DNA from: Trichostrongylus colubriformis
Lineage: Eukaryota; Nematoda; Chromadorea; Rhabditida; Trichostrongylidae
DNA: 64,000 nucleotides
Reading direction: 5' to 3'
Assembly: GCA_963978905.1 (NCBI GenBank)
Contig: OZ022259.1
Location: 25,766,068-25,830,067 of the forward strand
How positions within the stretch are numbered: position 1 is the stretch's first letter; every line of letters begins with the position of its first letter. Shown one piece after another: positions 1 through 49,059 of the stretch. The position numbers and the translations under genes are program-made. The notes beneath the pieces are model-generated. The model did not search any database and was not told where the DNA came from. It saw nothing but the letters and a program-made list of their open reading frames with translations.

Positions 1-126
1 AAACTTCGCCATTTTGCGATTCTGCAATTTTTGCGGCTCCGCACGCTAAGCTGCGGCAATGCAAGATCTCGTGATCACGGTATCGCCGGCGAAAGTGCAA
101 CGCCGCAAAATTGCGAAATCGCAAAA
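1..126. repeat. MITE family B, truncated by window edge
   Basis: This GC-rich imperfect palindrome is built from repeated TTTGCGATT / AATCGCAAA words. Similar blocks occur at 8607-8692, 49445-49571, 55507-55605 and 58330-58480, so it is a dispersed foldback repeat. The left end is cut by the window border. No coding capacity is seen. Confidence 0.5.
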
Positions 127-250
127 TCGCGAAGACGCTGACCAATGGATCTATTCAACGATGAAAAAGAACTTGGCAGGGCTTGGCAGAGCGGCTTCTT
201 TTTTGCTCATGATGACCGAAATAGCATCCCAAAACGTGCGCCATGGTAGG

Positions 251-602
251 GGTATGTAGCCTTACGTCGAAATTTCGCTTTGCGGCGTCGCACTCGCGGC
301 GCTATCAGCACATTTGCTGTGGTCGGTAGGAATTCCACTCAGAACGCAAGGGGCTGGGACCGTGAGGTTCTTTTCTTTATTTCATCATTATTGGGGAACA
401 ATAACTTTTGTCCCCCGAAGAAAACATAAAAAGCCAAAAAAAAGAGTATTGCTGCATGTAACAATCTCAATCAAAAGTAATTAATTCTGGCCTAAATTTT
501 GAAAGGGTGTGTACGCAATGTACGTAATCACACGCGAAGAAATGTGCCGCGCCTCCCGCCGTGCGCACCCGCGGTAATATTCGACATAAAGCTATACGCG
601 CC
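251..602. repeat. MITE family A, copy 1
   Basis: A ~350-bp element begins GGTATGTAGCCTTACGTCG and ends with the near-inverse sequence. A second copy lies at 16255-16620 and shares the inner block around GTACGCAATGTACG as well as the ends. No transposase is encoded, so it is a non-autonomous DNA transposon. This copy has worn termini and no clear target duplication. Confidence 0.6.
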
Positions 603-3600
603 CATGGTAATCTCCTAAGATCTATCCCTCTTATCTGCTAGCAAAACCGCGATAGGAGAACCGATAATATTAACGAACTGTGGCAAATACAGTACAAATA
701 CAAAATACAAAGGTAATACAACAAATAGGATATTGAATAATAAGAAAACATGATGAAAAATAACTATCAGAGAGGGGTGTAATGAGTGTTCATTACCATA
801 CCTTTATAATACTGATTGAAAAAATCTCCCAAAACAATGATCAAGCCAATACTAACGAGAACCTCATTCTAATCCGAAATTTCTTTCTGATGGAGATATA
901 GCCAAGTCACCAAGCATTAGCACAACCAGGTATGTAGTCAACAGAATCAAGCGAAATAAAATGATAATGAGACGCTCCCAGAATGTAAAATCGGCTCTCA
1001 ACCCACTGCATCCCCCCTCCTACTTCACTCTCTTTTTATTTCTCATCATTTCAAGAAGCATAGAAAAAGAATGTAAATTTGTGCAAAGACCGGTTCAGCT
1101 GGATCACTACCTGATCAGTCGACCAGAGGGGAAGCACTCGAACGCCGTGAAACGCACAGGAAACATAGTCTTTGATCATTGAATCAGTCGGTGAACCAGT
1201 GCACTGATAAACCCATAAATTAGGGCCTTTTGCAAACATTCTTTGAGGTGTGAGTGAATTACGAAGGTTTTTAGAAAAAGGAAAGAGACAACCGCAGAGA
1301 TAAGCGCCACGTAAGATAAGTGACATTGACAAATGAGCGGTTATGGCATGGCCACGAAGAATTACAGAGTGAAAGAAGGAAAAACCAAAAATTTTGATCC
1401 GAAAAATCTCAGTTTAGCTTAACTCTAAAAAATCTAAATCACAGAAGGATTTTGGAAAGATTCGGAAAACAAAAAATGAAAATTTTCAAGAAAATCTAGA
1501 GCAGACCGCCTGGAATTCCTACCTAATCAAAGAAAATTATCAAAAATTCAACCGTAAAACAACTGCAAGCTGATATGTTGATAATACTACACTTCGATAC
1601 TCAGAAAAATCACTAAAACAAAGAAAGAAAATGCTAAAACTTTTGTTTGAAAATTTTCTTACACACTAACTGAAACTATGTATAGAAAATAAATCTGAGA
1701 AAAAAAAATAATCGTTTATGATTGGCCAAGATCTTAATAATAATCACACCCTGAGGCCTAAATTTCAAAAAAAGCAGAAACAGGAACATCATCAGCATGG
1801 ATACTCATGAATATGATCCCATGACCATATCGATGAAAATCAGCCATCTAGCTACTGCGCCATTTTAACCATGCATTGGATGCAACGAAAACATCTCTAC
1901 GAAAACGTCTCTGTGGCTTGAAATCGAAATTTCACGCGAAGGAATGAAATGGGAATTCGTGAAGCAGAAGAGAATTTCAAATGGCCATAAAAATCCTTTT
2001 ATAGCCGCATTCGTGGACGAGTTTTACACAGCTACTCCAACCAGGACTAGCTGGATTCATTTACAGCTGCTACGTTGTACAGCAATTACTACTGCCAGAT
2101 TCTCCGGAGAAGCTGTAAATAACACGAAACGGCTCCATAGAAAGCCCCCCCCCCCCCTCCTTATTAATCCTCGGTGGTCTTTGTTCTATGGAAGACACTT
2201 GACCGCAGCAGATAAGAGCATGAAAACATCACCACAAAATAATAAAAGAACGTTGAAAACGAACACGAGGGGCCACGTTCAGTAAACATGTGATGATTGA
2301 TCGGTGTCGATGGTGGTAAACAAAAAAAAACAACACGTGGTAAACAAAAAAGGGACAGGGTGTATGCACAGGAATCCCATGGCAACTATCACTGCCTATT
2401 AACCTCTCTCTAACCATAGATCAGTTAGAGGTTACGATAATACTGTATACATTTTTCAAAAATTAAAATAACAAAAAGCTTGAGATTTTCAAAATAAGAC
2501 AAAAAACCGAGGGAAATGCTCTTAGCGCTTCAGATAAAAAAGACTATTTCAGAAAAAAAAAACGAGAAGAGGAAAAGACAGGGTAAAATGACGCCATCAC
2601 AAAGTGAACAGCTGACCTATCAATAAGTCGTATAGATGGCGATGTGCCTTATCACGTACTCATCCTTGCTCTGTATCCCTGCATTCTTGACACTCTCTAC
2701 ATTACTTACACACAATAATCGATTCACTCTCGCTCTCTGACTCTCACGTACAAATTTAGCGTATCAAATTGTCGATCATCACAGCAATACTTTTCTATTC
2801 CTTTCATTTTCTATCTTTCCTACTGCTTTCATTAACCGTTTCTCACCTATAGTAATCCATCCCTCGCTCAGCAGCTTGTCTTGGGTGAAATACTTTGCAA
2901 AATCGTCCTATTAGCCTTTGGCCAAGTTCCAGACGCTTTGCGCTGACCAGACTCTTTTCAAAGATGCGCCAAGCATCCAGGTCTCACCCGAGATCGCGAT
3001 GGTTTTGGATGGTATACTTGGCCTGCACAATGAACTGCTAGAACCAAGTTACGCACTGGGTCATCGAGCTAAAGCTTTGTGTAGAAGGGGAGGTGCTGAA
3101 ATCTGGTGCAAAAGGGATGAAATGTTTGAAGCCACGATTAGTTCCCGGGCTATGCACACGGTAGCGGCGCTTTCTACCATTTTGTTACCTACGCTTGACG
3201 TAAGAAACCAATAGATTCAATTAGGTGTGAGCTTCAGCGAAATTTGTGAAATTAAAATTGGCGAACTTTGGTGTTTTATGTAACGCCAACAGCAATCACT
3301 ATCATATGCACATTATCATTATTATTTATCCTGAATCATTATGCCCAATTACCACTTACTATCCTTCGCTATCATTTGATATTACTTATTACTATTTATT
3401 ATCACTTATTACCATCAACTATTACCATCCACAATTATTTTCTCTACTTATTCATTCATTTACCTATGGTTCGACACACATAGATGCAAAAGTCATCTGA
3501 ATGACTTTCTAAATTTTTGAGATTTGTATAATAATAAAAGAGAAATGACAACTATAATAAGCGTACGATTTCCCAACGAGCTAATGCTTGTATGACTCAC

Positions 3601-3744
3601 CAACAACAAGTTTCCATATATTCTAACTGATACGCATGACTGAAATATGATATAAACAGCTGGAGAAAACAAAAATATCACGCATAATTACTCAAACTCT
3701 AATCTACCCTATTATCGTTCCTGCATTGAATCGCACTATTTTTA
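603..3744. other. Intergenic, no gene seen
   Basis: About 3.1 kb of AT-rich sequence. The open frames here are short, lack convincing splice context and match no family I recognise. A cytosine homopolymer run lies near 2147-2158 and a low-complexity ATTAT/TTACTATT tract at 3300-3480. Confidence 0.5.
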
Positions 3745-4620
3745 TCTGTCATATTTTTCCAAAAAAAATCAGTAACTCTTGTTCACTTCGAGGCAGGTCC
3801 AGGCGGTTCAGGAATATGATAGAACTTTCCCTAATCTTTCTAGGAAAATTCATGTTGACCCACCAGATCCCGTGGAGAGAGCTACAATGCCCGTTGCCGA
3901 TACCCACCCAACTCGCGGTGTCATCTATTATGAGCGGTCCTGCGGCACCAAAACGACGGAAGCTTGCCACTCCATCAGCGCTGCATTGGGCAAGGGACGT
4001 GTGAGCTAGGAGACCGTGCGCCGCTGGTTCATCAGTTTCAGCAACGGCGAGATTGACATGGAAGACAAACCACGCTTGGGACTGTGCTGGTTCTGGGACG
4101 CGGAAGGAATGCTTTTCCGCGAGGTGCTGGTACAAGGCAAGACAGTCACCGCTACCGTATGCACCCACCAGCTCCAGCAGCTCGCCGTCGCTGTTAGAGA
4201 AAAGCGCCGAAAAAGGTCCGCGGTCACCCTCCTACATGACGACGCCCGCTCCAATTTCCTCCGATTTCACGAAAAGTGCCCAGGCCAAGCTACAGGAGCT
4301 CGGCTGGGATATCCTGCCCCACCCGCCATACACTCCAGACATTGCCCTTTCTGACCAACACCTTACCCATCCTCTCGAATCCTTCCTGGCCAAGAGAAAA
4401 TTCCTTGATTACGACTTGCTTGCGAAGGCGATCGCTGACTTCTTCGGCTTTCAGAACCCAGAGTTCTGGAAGGAGGGAATCAACGATTTTCCTGTAAAGT
4501 AGCAGAGGGTTGCCGATAACGATGGTCACTGCATTGTTGCCCAACTGTTATTTGTTGGACGAAAAAAAATAAAAAGTGGTGATCGGGAAAAAATATGACA
4601 AAACTTTTGGGACAACCTAA
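3745..4620 (+). mobile_element. Decayed mariner transposon
   Basis: The + strand carries broken transposase pieces. An N-terminal helix-turn-helix block (VRRWF...NGEIDMEDKPR, about 3920-4075) is interrupted by a stop. A catalytic-domain block follows with LLHDDARSN and LGWDILPHPPYTPDIA (about 4225-4360) and a mariner-like tail to about 4500. Frames change between pieces and the middle is shortened. The right terminal repeat is recognisable (inverse reads TTAGGTTGTCCCAAAAGTTT, ending about 4620). The left end keeps only an eroded TGTCATATTTTTCC. It cannot encode an active enzyme. Confidence 0.8.
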
Positions 4621-6145
4621 TACTAGTATGGCTGAAACCCTAGCATTACCCAGACTTCGCATAAGCTAGGTTTTCACGATTGCTTCAAAAACCCTAGGAC
4701 CCATAGTCACTGTGGAGCACGTCTATGGATCTACGAAAATTAATCTTCAATTTTGATCCAAATTTTTCGCTGTTGTGGGCGTCACGCAGAGCTAGCCTGA
4801 GCCGGCCCCTGGGCTACACTTACCATTGTTCGTGGTTTCTCCAAACATAACTATCATTGAAGAAATTATCGGCAACCTGCTAAGTTTGTCAACTAGCCAA
4901 TGTAGTAGGAGAGGAATTTCGTTCAACGATTTTCGGCCTTCTACGAACACACTTGACAAAGTGCTTTCCCGGAAGAACGGCAAATTGATTAACGAAGCTT
5001 TATAAGAACAAGCTTCATCGGCAATGCTGGGACACCGTTGAACTACAAGCGAAACGTTAATGGCTAAAGTGTCTGTCGACGTCCTACGAACTTCGATAAC
5101 GGCAATGACGACGACTGCCATGAGGGAAGGGAGCGTTCCTAAATGCCCATACACCTCTGGATGATATCGATTGCCCACCTAAGGATGGGCGAAGTAGCCG
5201 GCTTTTAGTAGCAACCTTGTCACGTGTGTCAATCAGCAGCAGCCTAGGGTGCTTCAAGATGTCAAACAGGTAAATCCCCAGGATCACAGTAATCGAAAGG
5301 ACATCATTGCAATTTATGATGATCCATTAACACACCTACTTGCCCATACTACTTTAGATGGGTTGGAGCAGTGAGAAACGGTTCCACTCTCACTAGCAAG
5401 GTCCGGGGATCAAATCCTGAATGAAAATCCCGCGGAGTCATTTACGTGCTTTCTTTTTGGGAGGTACTCACCAATTCGCGGAGACGCTAAGTGGTCGATC
5501 ATAATGGCGTGAGGCAGGGTCATCTGTGATTACATGTGGGTAGAGCCTTTTTATATCTCGTTCTTTATCGCCTTAAAAGGCCTTAGGGAAGGATCGAACG
5601 TAACAATTGATTAATTCTTGGAACAAAAATGTTATCAAGTAGGTTTAAAAGTTATCTTTGCCATTTTCGGCGACAAGGTTGTGCAACATTGAATACGCTA
5701 TATGCGATGCCCCATTAGCGAAGAGGTTTATTACGTAGGATGTCGTGCACTCTTAAAGAGCTTGCACGTCAAACCAATAGCAGATTTACTCACTAAAGTA
5801 GTTTCTAGAACAATGACGTCACATAAGACTCGAAATTCACGTTTCAGTGTCTAGAGTGGCAAATATGTGCAGCGATATGCAACGACGCGTTATTTGAAAT
5901 GCCAACACAATTTCTTTTCAGAACGTCCGGATATCTCGAGAACATATTTTTTAAACGAGCGGCCGATTCCTCTTGGTCAGCGTTTGTCCACGTGGTGGTG
6001 AGATTCACTTTTCTGGGTACCACTTCACTCGATTGGAATTTTTGTCAAGAAGTATGTCAGTTAGTTTCTAGTTTGCGTGTAACAAAGCACCTCTGCTTCA
6101 GACGTCCTCTCGGGCATACCCTGTGTATACTGAGGTGAAGCCCTA
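4621..6145. other. Intergenic, no gene; tRNA-like fragment at 5343-5420
   Basis: I see no gene in this 1.5 kb. At about 5355-5415 the + strand reads like the 3' part of a tRNA, with a B-box-like GGGGATCAAATCC, but no complete cloverleaf can be drawn. It may be a tRNA-derived SINE remnant. A 128-codon - strand open frame (4792-5178) has no recognisable domain. Confidence 0.35.
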
Positions 6146-7710
6146 CAGTGCTCTGCATAATTATACAGCCACCTATAAATTGTCCAAAAACTCTGTTCGC
6201 AGAGTGATTCAAAAAAGTCTCTAAGTGAAAGATGTAGCCAGTGTGGACGCGCATTCGCGCATCCATACCAAGTTTTAGCCAAGAAACATAGAAGATTCTT
6301 TTCTCAATTTGATTTGAAAATCGCGCTTATACCATTCTGCAAAATTATACAGCCACCGAACAGATTGACGCATTCGTCAACCGAGAAACAACGAAAAAGA
6401 GAAAAATGCTGATTTTGCGATCATTTGGTCCTCCATTGCTTCGAATAGCCACAAGTTTTGATGATATAGGTCGATATAAAGATTTTCAGAATGTTTTTAG
6501 ACCACATGCTGCCGCGCTTCGATGACAACATCTTCAAACTCCCTGACACCTTCCAATCGGTCTGAATTCTTTTCCCCGTGAAACTCCAGATAATCTTCCA
6601 TCATGTAAAGATCGGAGCCGTTCGTTATCCGGGTCAGAAGGTCCATTCGGTGACGGCTTCACCATGATCAGTGTTCCAGTTGACATGGGATGGTCAATTA
6701 ACTTACATAAAAACAAGATTTTGGTGAAGATTTCGAGACGCATGACAGGAGAAGGGTACGGCACACAAGGGCTCGGTAATCGGATGGTTCTCCTTGCGAG
6801 AACGAAACAAAAATTTGAATGGTTATTTGATCCCAAACCCTGACACCTCCTTCTTTGAAGTTCTTCTTGGAAACTCAAGTTTGTCCCTCGTGCAATAGCG
6901 CCGGTAGCCGTCGGGGACGTCATAGCCGAAACCTTTTTTCATCAGACAGAACAATCTGGAGTAAAAACCAAAGGGGAAAGGTGTACAAACTTGAGGGAGT
7001 TTTCGGACAATTTGTCATGGTGTGGGATCAAATAATCATTCGAATTTTTGTTCCGTTCTCGAAAGGATGAACCATCCGATTGCCGAGCCTTTGTGCGCCG
7101 TACCCTTCTCCTGTCATGCGTCTCGAAATCTTCACCAAAATCTTGTTTTTATGTAAGTTGATGGACCATCCATGTCAACTGGAACACTCGATCATGGTGA
7201 AGCCGTCACCGAATGTACCTTCTGACCCGGATAACGAACGGCTCCGATATTTACATGATGGAAGATTATCTGGGGATTCATGGGGAAAAGGTTTAGACCG
7301 ATTGGAAGGTGTCAGGGAGTTTAGAGACGTTGTCATCGAAGCGTGGCAGCATGTGGTCTAAAAACATCCTGGAATCTTAGTATCGACCTATATCACCAAA
7401 ATTTGTGGCTATTCGAAGCGATGGAGGACCAAATGATCGCAAAATCAGCATTTTTCTCTTTTTCGCTGTTCTCGGTTGACGAATGCGTCAATCTGTTCAG
7501 TGGCTGTATAATTTTGCAGAATGGTATAAGCGCCATTTTCAAATCAAATTGAGAAAAGAATCTTCTATGTTTCTTGGCTAAAACTTGGTATGGATGCGCG
7601 AATGCGCGTCCACACTGGCTACATCTTTCACTTAGAGACTTTTTTGAATCACTCTGCGAACAGAGTTTTTGGACAATTTATAGGTGGCTGTATAATTATG
7701 CAAAGCACTG
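6146..7710. mobile_element. Giant foldback element, ~700-bp arms
   Basis: The sequence from 6146 is repeated in inverse orientation ending at 7710. The arms run to roughly 6850 and 7010, with a short unpaired centre. Outer ends read CAGTGCTCTGCATAATTATA and its near inverse, the CAGTG-type termini of Tc1-group elements. The left flank is TA, but the right flank is TG, so the target duplication is imperfect. A second TATACAGCCACC-type motif recurs about 200 bp inside each arm, suggesting nested terminal repeats. Arms differ at scattered bases, so this is an old inverted structure rather than an assembly mirror. No transposase was recognised. Confidence 0.75.
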
Positions 7711-7867
7711 TGTTTCGCGAACAACGTTTTCGCTAGCTCGGAGGACGAGACGCCACCATCAAGGCTGATGATCTTGGCATATTTTGACGGCTACTGGTGC
7801 ACCTCCGATCTCTTTGATTACTAACCAGCCTCCAACATACCAGATAGCGGTGGGCGAACGACGGTCC

Positions 7868-8283
7868 CTTAAAGACACCGTTAGGGGTAAATTTGGCTAA
7901 TTGGGTGATTACGAAAGTAGTGGTGCTCAGCAATATAACAGTAGAGAAAGAACGACATAAAACGGCGAAAAAACCGAGAAATAGGAACCCGAAAATCCCC
8001 CTTCTCCTTCCTGTCCTCTGCGTCTCTAGCCGGAGTGGACTGAAGACAGGCCAGAGTCTGAACCAGCCGGCCACGATCTTTGTCCCGCCCCTCCACGGCG
8101 ACTCCCCCGGTCGCATAACCGCATAACGACATGCAGAGCTGCAGGGTCGCTGTAAAACCCCAACCCGCGCTTTTTCAATGCGATTTTCGCCACATATGGC
8201 CTCTTCTGAAGTAGAAGGTTCGTATTCGGAGAAGATGTACTCCCAGATCTCAGTTTTCCCTTACCCCTAATGGTGCCTTTAAA
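7868..8283. repeat. MITE with TTAAAGGCACC ends
   Basis: Inverted termini (left TTAAAGACACCGTTAGGGGTA, right the near inverse) enclose about 420 bp without coding content. The outer bases resemble those of the foldback at 33865-34368. Confidence 0.6.
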
Positions 8284-8606
8284 TGCTCGGTTGGAACCAT
8301 TTGAATTTTTGTGCTGCGGAGAATCCCCGTCACCGCCATCTGAACCACGCTAATCAATGCCTGAGTTGACTTGATGCATAAAGCTATCGTTAAGGGCAAT
8401 AGGTATATCAAGGTACATGAAGCTATTTGAACGCGGAAGCAAACTGCCATCGATCTTATCGGAGCTGGACTCATTCATGTCGTTTTAATAAACTTGGTAT
8501 TCCTGACGTACGGCTTGAGTCTTGCAATCGTCTCGTGGTTGCACTTGCTTTTCGAATACTTTCAATCTTTCCAAGCAAGCGTGAGCATCAACGCAGAACA
8601 GCGCTG

Positions 8607-8692
8607 AAGCCGACGTCAGACTTTGCGATTTTGCGACGTGGCACTCGTGCGCGGAGCCGCGGCAGCAAAATCACAAAGTCTGCCGGCGGCTC
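8607..8692. repeat. MITE family B copy
   Basis: A short palindrome with GACTTTGCGATTTTGCGACG at one side and CAAAATCACAAAGTC at the other. It is shorter than the copy at 58330-58480, so it is probably internally deleted. Confidence 0.55.
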
Positions 8693-9305
8693 AAGGAAGG
8701 CCGTTTCGGATCGTGCGACATCGTATCCCGTGGAGCACGGGTGGTCGGAGTTTTGGTTACTGCGACTAAAATGAAGAATGCCATCGAAATATCTGCTGGT
8801 GTTGCTTCCTCGACTTGAGTAAGTTGTACGCACCCACTCCACAGAATCTTCGGAACATCGTGCTACCGTTGAGCGGGCTGGTATTTTCCTGTGGCACTCA
8901 ACTGAAGCCCTTTTTTAGGACTAAATAGCAAGATGTACAGGTGTTTTGTTATCGTGATGCTTTTCAAGCAGAACATGAGCAGCCTGTACGCGTCTACAAT
9001 GCTGCATCCGGCTACAAAGTCATGGCGGTAAATGGAAAACTGGACCACATTGAAGGTGGCCGTCAGCAATAGTTCCCAGAGAATGGTACTTATTGCACAG
9101 CAATGTTAGTGATGGAGCAGGCAAGGTCATGCACTTTGCACGATTGAACTTCTTCCTCCAAACTGGAATGGTTACACTCTGCTGCCAGTTGTAGGAAATT
9201 TTGTTCTCCAATGGTAAAAAAAAAACTTTGTGAGCCATAGGGAGCATATTACATAGTATCACGAATTCCAGAAATCAGCCGTTACCTCAACAAGGTCGGG
9301 TGAGG

Positions 9306-9531
9306 GTCGATTGGTCGAATTTTCGCGCGGCCGTCCGCGGTGAGTGCGAGTCGTTTGCAGCTATATCTGTTAAAACAGCAACAGCAACAACAACATAGGC
9401 AACTTTGGAGCTTCCAAACTAAAATCTTTGAGGATCTTTCACGGTACCAGCCCACTGCGTCTTGAGCGAAATTCCAAACGCTGACGGTGCCGCGAGTGCG
9501 ACGCCGCGAAGCGAAAATTCGACCAATCGCC
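9306..9531. repeat. MITE with CGATTGGTCGAATTTTCGC ends
   Basis: Inverted ends CGATTGGTCGAATTTTCGC and its inverse lie at 9308 and 9529, about 225 bp apart. The interior has an AACAGCAACAGCAACAACAAC microsatellite and no coding signal. Confidence 0.65.
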
Positions 9532-10222
9532 AAACAAGATCTCCCATTTTGCGTAGTTTCATTTTATTCAAAGCCATGCAATTTTTCGAAACTTTCACTT
9601 CGAAGATGTCAAGCTTCAGCAGGTCAGTGAAGATACGGCTTCCCATTGCTCGTCTCGAGGGGCGACTTCACCAGTAGTCACACTCTTCTTTGTCACATTT
9701 ATTGCTTCGTGTTGTTTTTGCCAGTTTTCGGCAATTCTGTGCTATGAAAGGTGCGATAGAAACTTTCTTCTCACACTCTTCTCAGACATTGTCTGTCACT
9801 GCAATGCTTGCTTGTCAGTTTTATGCCAAGTGAGCTTCGCTTACCAAGCTCGGTGCGAACAACTTCTACATTGTCGTCTGAGCAGCCATTTCTCGGGTTT
9901 TCTTGTAGTCAGTTGAGTTAGAATTCGAACTTTCGTCTTAATGGTGTTATATTTGGGGTGCAGCAGAATCTTGTGTAGTGACCGTCTTACACGACAGAAT
10001 CTTAACGTGCGTTAAAGTCATTGATTTCGTAGTTTGTTAGCCATTGATTTCGTGGTTTTTTTTTTCGAGGACAAAGCCGACTGGATTTCGATGTTTTCGC
10101 TGTGGGATGATGATCAGTTGAGAGTAGAGCTTTTTGAATTTTGTGTTCCAATTGTGAGGTTGGGTTAGTTGGGGTACACGAAGATTCGCCCGACATTCTT
10201 ATCACGTGACTCGTTGTCCGTA

Positions 10223-10645
10223 GGGCCGCGCTCATACTTTGCGTAACCGACGCTGACACCGACGGCGACGGCGGCACAACGTGCTCGCTGCCAGCACCGG
10301 CGACGACGGCATCGAGCATCGAGCACATTGTTTTGACGCCGTCGCCACCGGTGCCAGCGTCGGTTAGGCTTTGTTCACAGTTTTGGAATTTGCGGAATTG
10401 CGAATTGCGGAAAACGATGAAGATACGCATCGATTGGGAGAATCGCGGAATTTGCGGAATTGTGGAAATGCAGAATTGCGGAATTTGCGGAAAAGCATTA
10501 GATATGAATCGACGCTTTCCAAATTCTTCATTTCCGCAAAGTCTGCAATTCTGCATTCCCACCATTCCGCAAATTCCGCAATTCTGCAATTCCGCAAATT
10601 CCAAAACTGTGAACACAGCCTTACGCAAAGAAGTATGAACGTGGC
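10223..10645. repeat. Family C MITE split by a second MITE
   Basis: The outer element begins GGCCGCGCTCATACTTTGCG and ends with the near inverse at 10645. Its palindrome is interrupted at ...GCGTCGGTTA by the element at 10367-10620 and resumes with TTACGCAAAG. Removing the inner element restores the expected symmetry. Confidence 0.7.
10367..10620. repeat. Inner foldback MITE with TTA target duplication
   Basis: Ends read GGCTTTGTTCACAGTTTTGG and its near inverse (roughly GGCTGTGTTCACAG). The interior is made of GGAATTTGCGG words and their inverse. TTA flanks both ends, so the target duplication is three bases, as in PIF/Harbinger elements. It sits inside the family C MITE at 10223-10645. Confidence 0.7.
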
Positions 10646-11306
10646 GCAACCATTTCTTGGAGCACCAACGTGCTCATTGAGATTTTTGTAGTGACTCATG
10701 GACTCATCTAACCATAAAGCAGTGTATATGTAGAAGTCTGTTTGACTTTTTCGAAACAGTCACCCTGCCAGACAAAGCGACCGCTTTGCAACTGCGAGCA
10801 AGTTCACATAAGGCATACCCTTGAGTGAGCGACAGGAAGGTAAAAGCTGTTACGAACTTTGTGTTCCTGACAAGGTTTGTTTGGGAGGATTGCAACCCTC
10901 AAGTGAAAATGATAGACAGCTTCTCGCAGTCATTGCGTCAACGCAGCCTTCATGCAAGAGATACCAGCAGTCAAGTATTCCATTGAATATATATGTCGAA
11001 TCCTTGAAGAATTATGATAATGATAATCTCAAATTAAAAACACGAAACACGACCTCGTTAAAGTTATTTATTTGCAAATTGCATTTGGTTATCGGTGAGC
11101 TAAAAAGTCTTTTACTGTTTAATCCAAAGGTGAAAAGGAAAAGGGTCGCTTCGAGTTACAGCAACTGGTTCGGTGATGGCCATGATGTGGTTAAGTAAGA
11201 ATGGATATTGATCGATCGATCCCCAACGATGTATGATGGGGGATGCAACTTGTTGAATAGTGCACGGTGACATGCCTTTTTGGGGTCAATGTGCCAATAA
11301 TGATAG

Positions 11307-11419
11307 GCATTGTTCAGAGTTCGCGATTGAGATGATCGCGCGACCCGCGCGATCCCTTGAATCGCTTGATCGATATGTATCTTATCTCTTCCAAATGAAT
11401 CGCGAACTCTGAACAATGC
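11307..11419. repeat. 113-bp MITE with 22-bp perfect inverted ends
   Basis: GCATTGTTCAGAGTTCGCGA begins the element and its exact inverse ends it. The centre contains GATCGCGCG / CGCGCGATC words. No coding content. Confidence 0.7.
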
Positions 11420-12259
11420 TTCACTGTTCAATATCAATGCGGGCGTCTACATATTACTACTGAACAGTGAACATGTTGACAGTTCGATCCGTTGCCGTGA
11501 AACACCCAAGGAGATGAGAGTAGGGGTTCAGTAATTTATTGACTACTTTTTATGGGCAATACACTATATCCCTCAATTTCTGAGAGGAGGTATCGAGGTT
11601 CCTGGAAATCTTCCAAGTTCTCATTAAGAATCTCGACTAGTTATCTTTCTTCAATTATTTCGAGCGCGAAGTCCCATCCTTCCTGAAAAACAGCCCAAAT
11701 CCTTCACGAACATAGCGCATTATGCACTTTACTCCTCTTTACGCTTCCCGCTTCTCGGAACTCTTCATTTGCTCCATTTACGCGATTGCTTTCTTAATTG
11801 CGTCCTCGTGAAATCCCGTAATAATTGCTGATTATATGAAGGGGAAATCTTGCACTTCGAGTGTACATTGCATGTGATTCGAGAGGATCACTCACGTGAG
11901 CACAAAGAGGAACCCTGTAAGAATGGCTGACTACGTTTTCTCAGTAGATTCTGTGCAGCGGGTCCCTGGGGATGCACCATAAGAACAGACAGAAAACTCG
12001 CGTAGCGGCGTCCTAGTGCGACGTGAATAGGTGCGCGTCGAAGGACCGGCAAAGGTAGAGAGAAAACGTAAATGGGAAGAAATGTTTGTCTTAAAGCAAA
12101 TATTCGAAATTGGAAGGAATAGACGGTAGCGAAAATCGGGTTGAAGAGCGCAACGTTATGGAGTTTATTCGCATCTCCCGCGCATCATTGCGAACTGCAC
12201 GGATTACCTTTCCGTGTGTGTGGCCAGAATACCTTTCCAATCAATGACGGCCCAGATAA

Positions 12260-12425
12260 GGCCGCGTTCATACTTCACGCGGGCAAGGCGTTCACAGACA
12301 GCGAGGCACACTGGCACGAGGGAGGTACAGAGACGACGCAGACAACGAGATAGGGTAGAACGGGCGGAGACGCAGGGACACGCAGCCACAGCCTGTCGCC
12401 GACACCGCAAAGTATGAACGCCGCC
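12260..12425. repeat. Family C MITE with TAA target duplication
   Basis: The element opens GGCCGCGTTCATACTT and closes AAAGTATGAACGCCGCC. TAA precedes it (12257-12259) and follows it (12426-12428). A three-base TAA duplication fits PIF/Harbinger-type mobilisation. Confidence 0.7.
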
Positions 12426-12893
12426 TAACGCTCACCTCCTAGCGCACGTTGCAAGTGCCTTTGAGATGATAGTGCGCTTGAACGACATAGCTTGATATGT
12501 GCACATACTAACGGAACTCTAAACAAGTGTTGCGGAGCGAATTGTGGAAGGGGGAAGCTGAGAGAGAATTTGTAGGCTAACAGACGGCACTGTTGTGCTG
12601 TCCAGGAAGGATCTACCCGTTGCTACTGCAACGAGGGGATGGAGAATGCATCCCTCTATGGTCATTATTCTTACCTAAGCCCAGAAGTGGGAAGGAACCT
12701 GTTTTCTTCCCACTAATGATTAGATAGAAGAGCATACGACCGAGTGTATAGATTGACTCCTCAAGGCTCCCTTCAAGATGCTTAGATGTGTAACTTTTTA
12801 TGAGTCCCCTTCCCCCTCATTGTGATGGCACCATTTACTATCTTTCGCCAATATTAGCGAATTGACTATGACATGGGAACTAATGCACCTATT

Positions 12894-12905
12894 CTCTCTT
12901 TCCAG
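12894..12905 (+). promoter_or_regulatory. Probable spliced-leader acceptor of the kinase gene
   Basis: TCTCTTTCCAG lies two bases before the kinase ATG at 12908. An acceptor this close to the first ATG, with no upstream coding exon found, is typical of nematode trans-splicing. An unseen non-coding 5' exon is the alternative. Confidence 0.55.
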
Positions 12906-12907
12906 TG

Positions 12908-49059
<36,152 letters not shown>

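Larger units (their letters stand above)
8693..12905. other. Upstream flank of the kinase gene; repeats only
   Basis: Apart from the MITEs listed separately, I see no gene in the gaps 8693-9305, 9532-10222, 10646-11306, 11420-12259 and 12429-12893. Short open frames here lack family resemblance. No TATA-type promoter for the kinase can be assigned; if its message is trans-spliced, the true transcription start may be far upstream. Confidence 0.45.

Noticed and set aside
4053..4502. 149-codon ORF as a gene
   Set aside because: It is one frame of the decayed mariner transposase.
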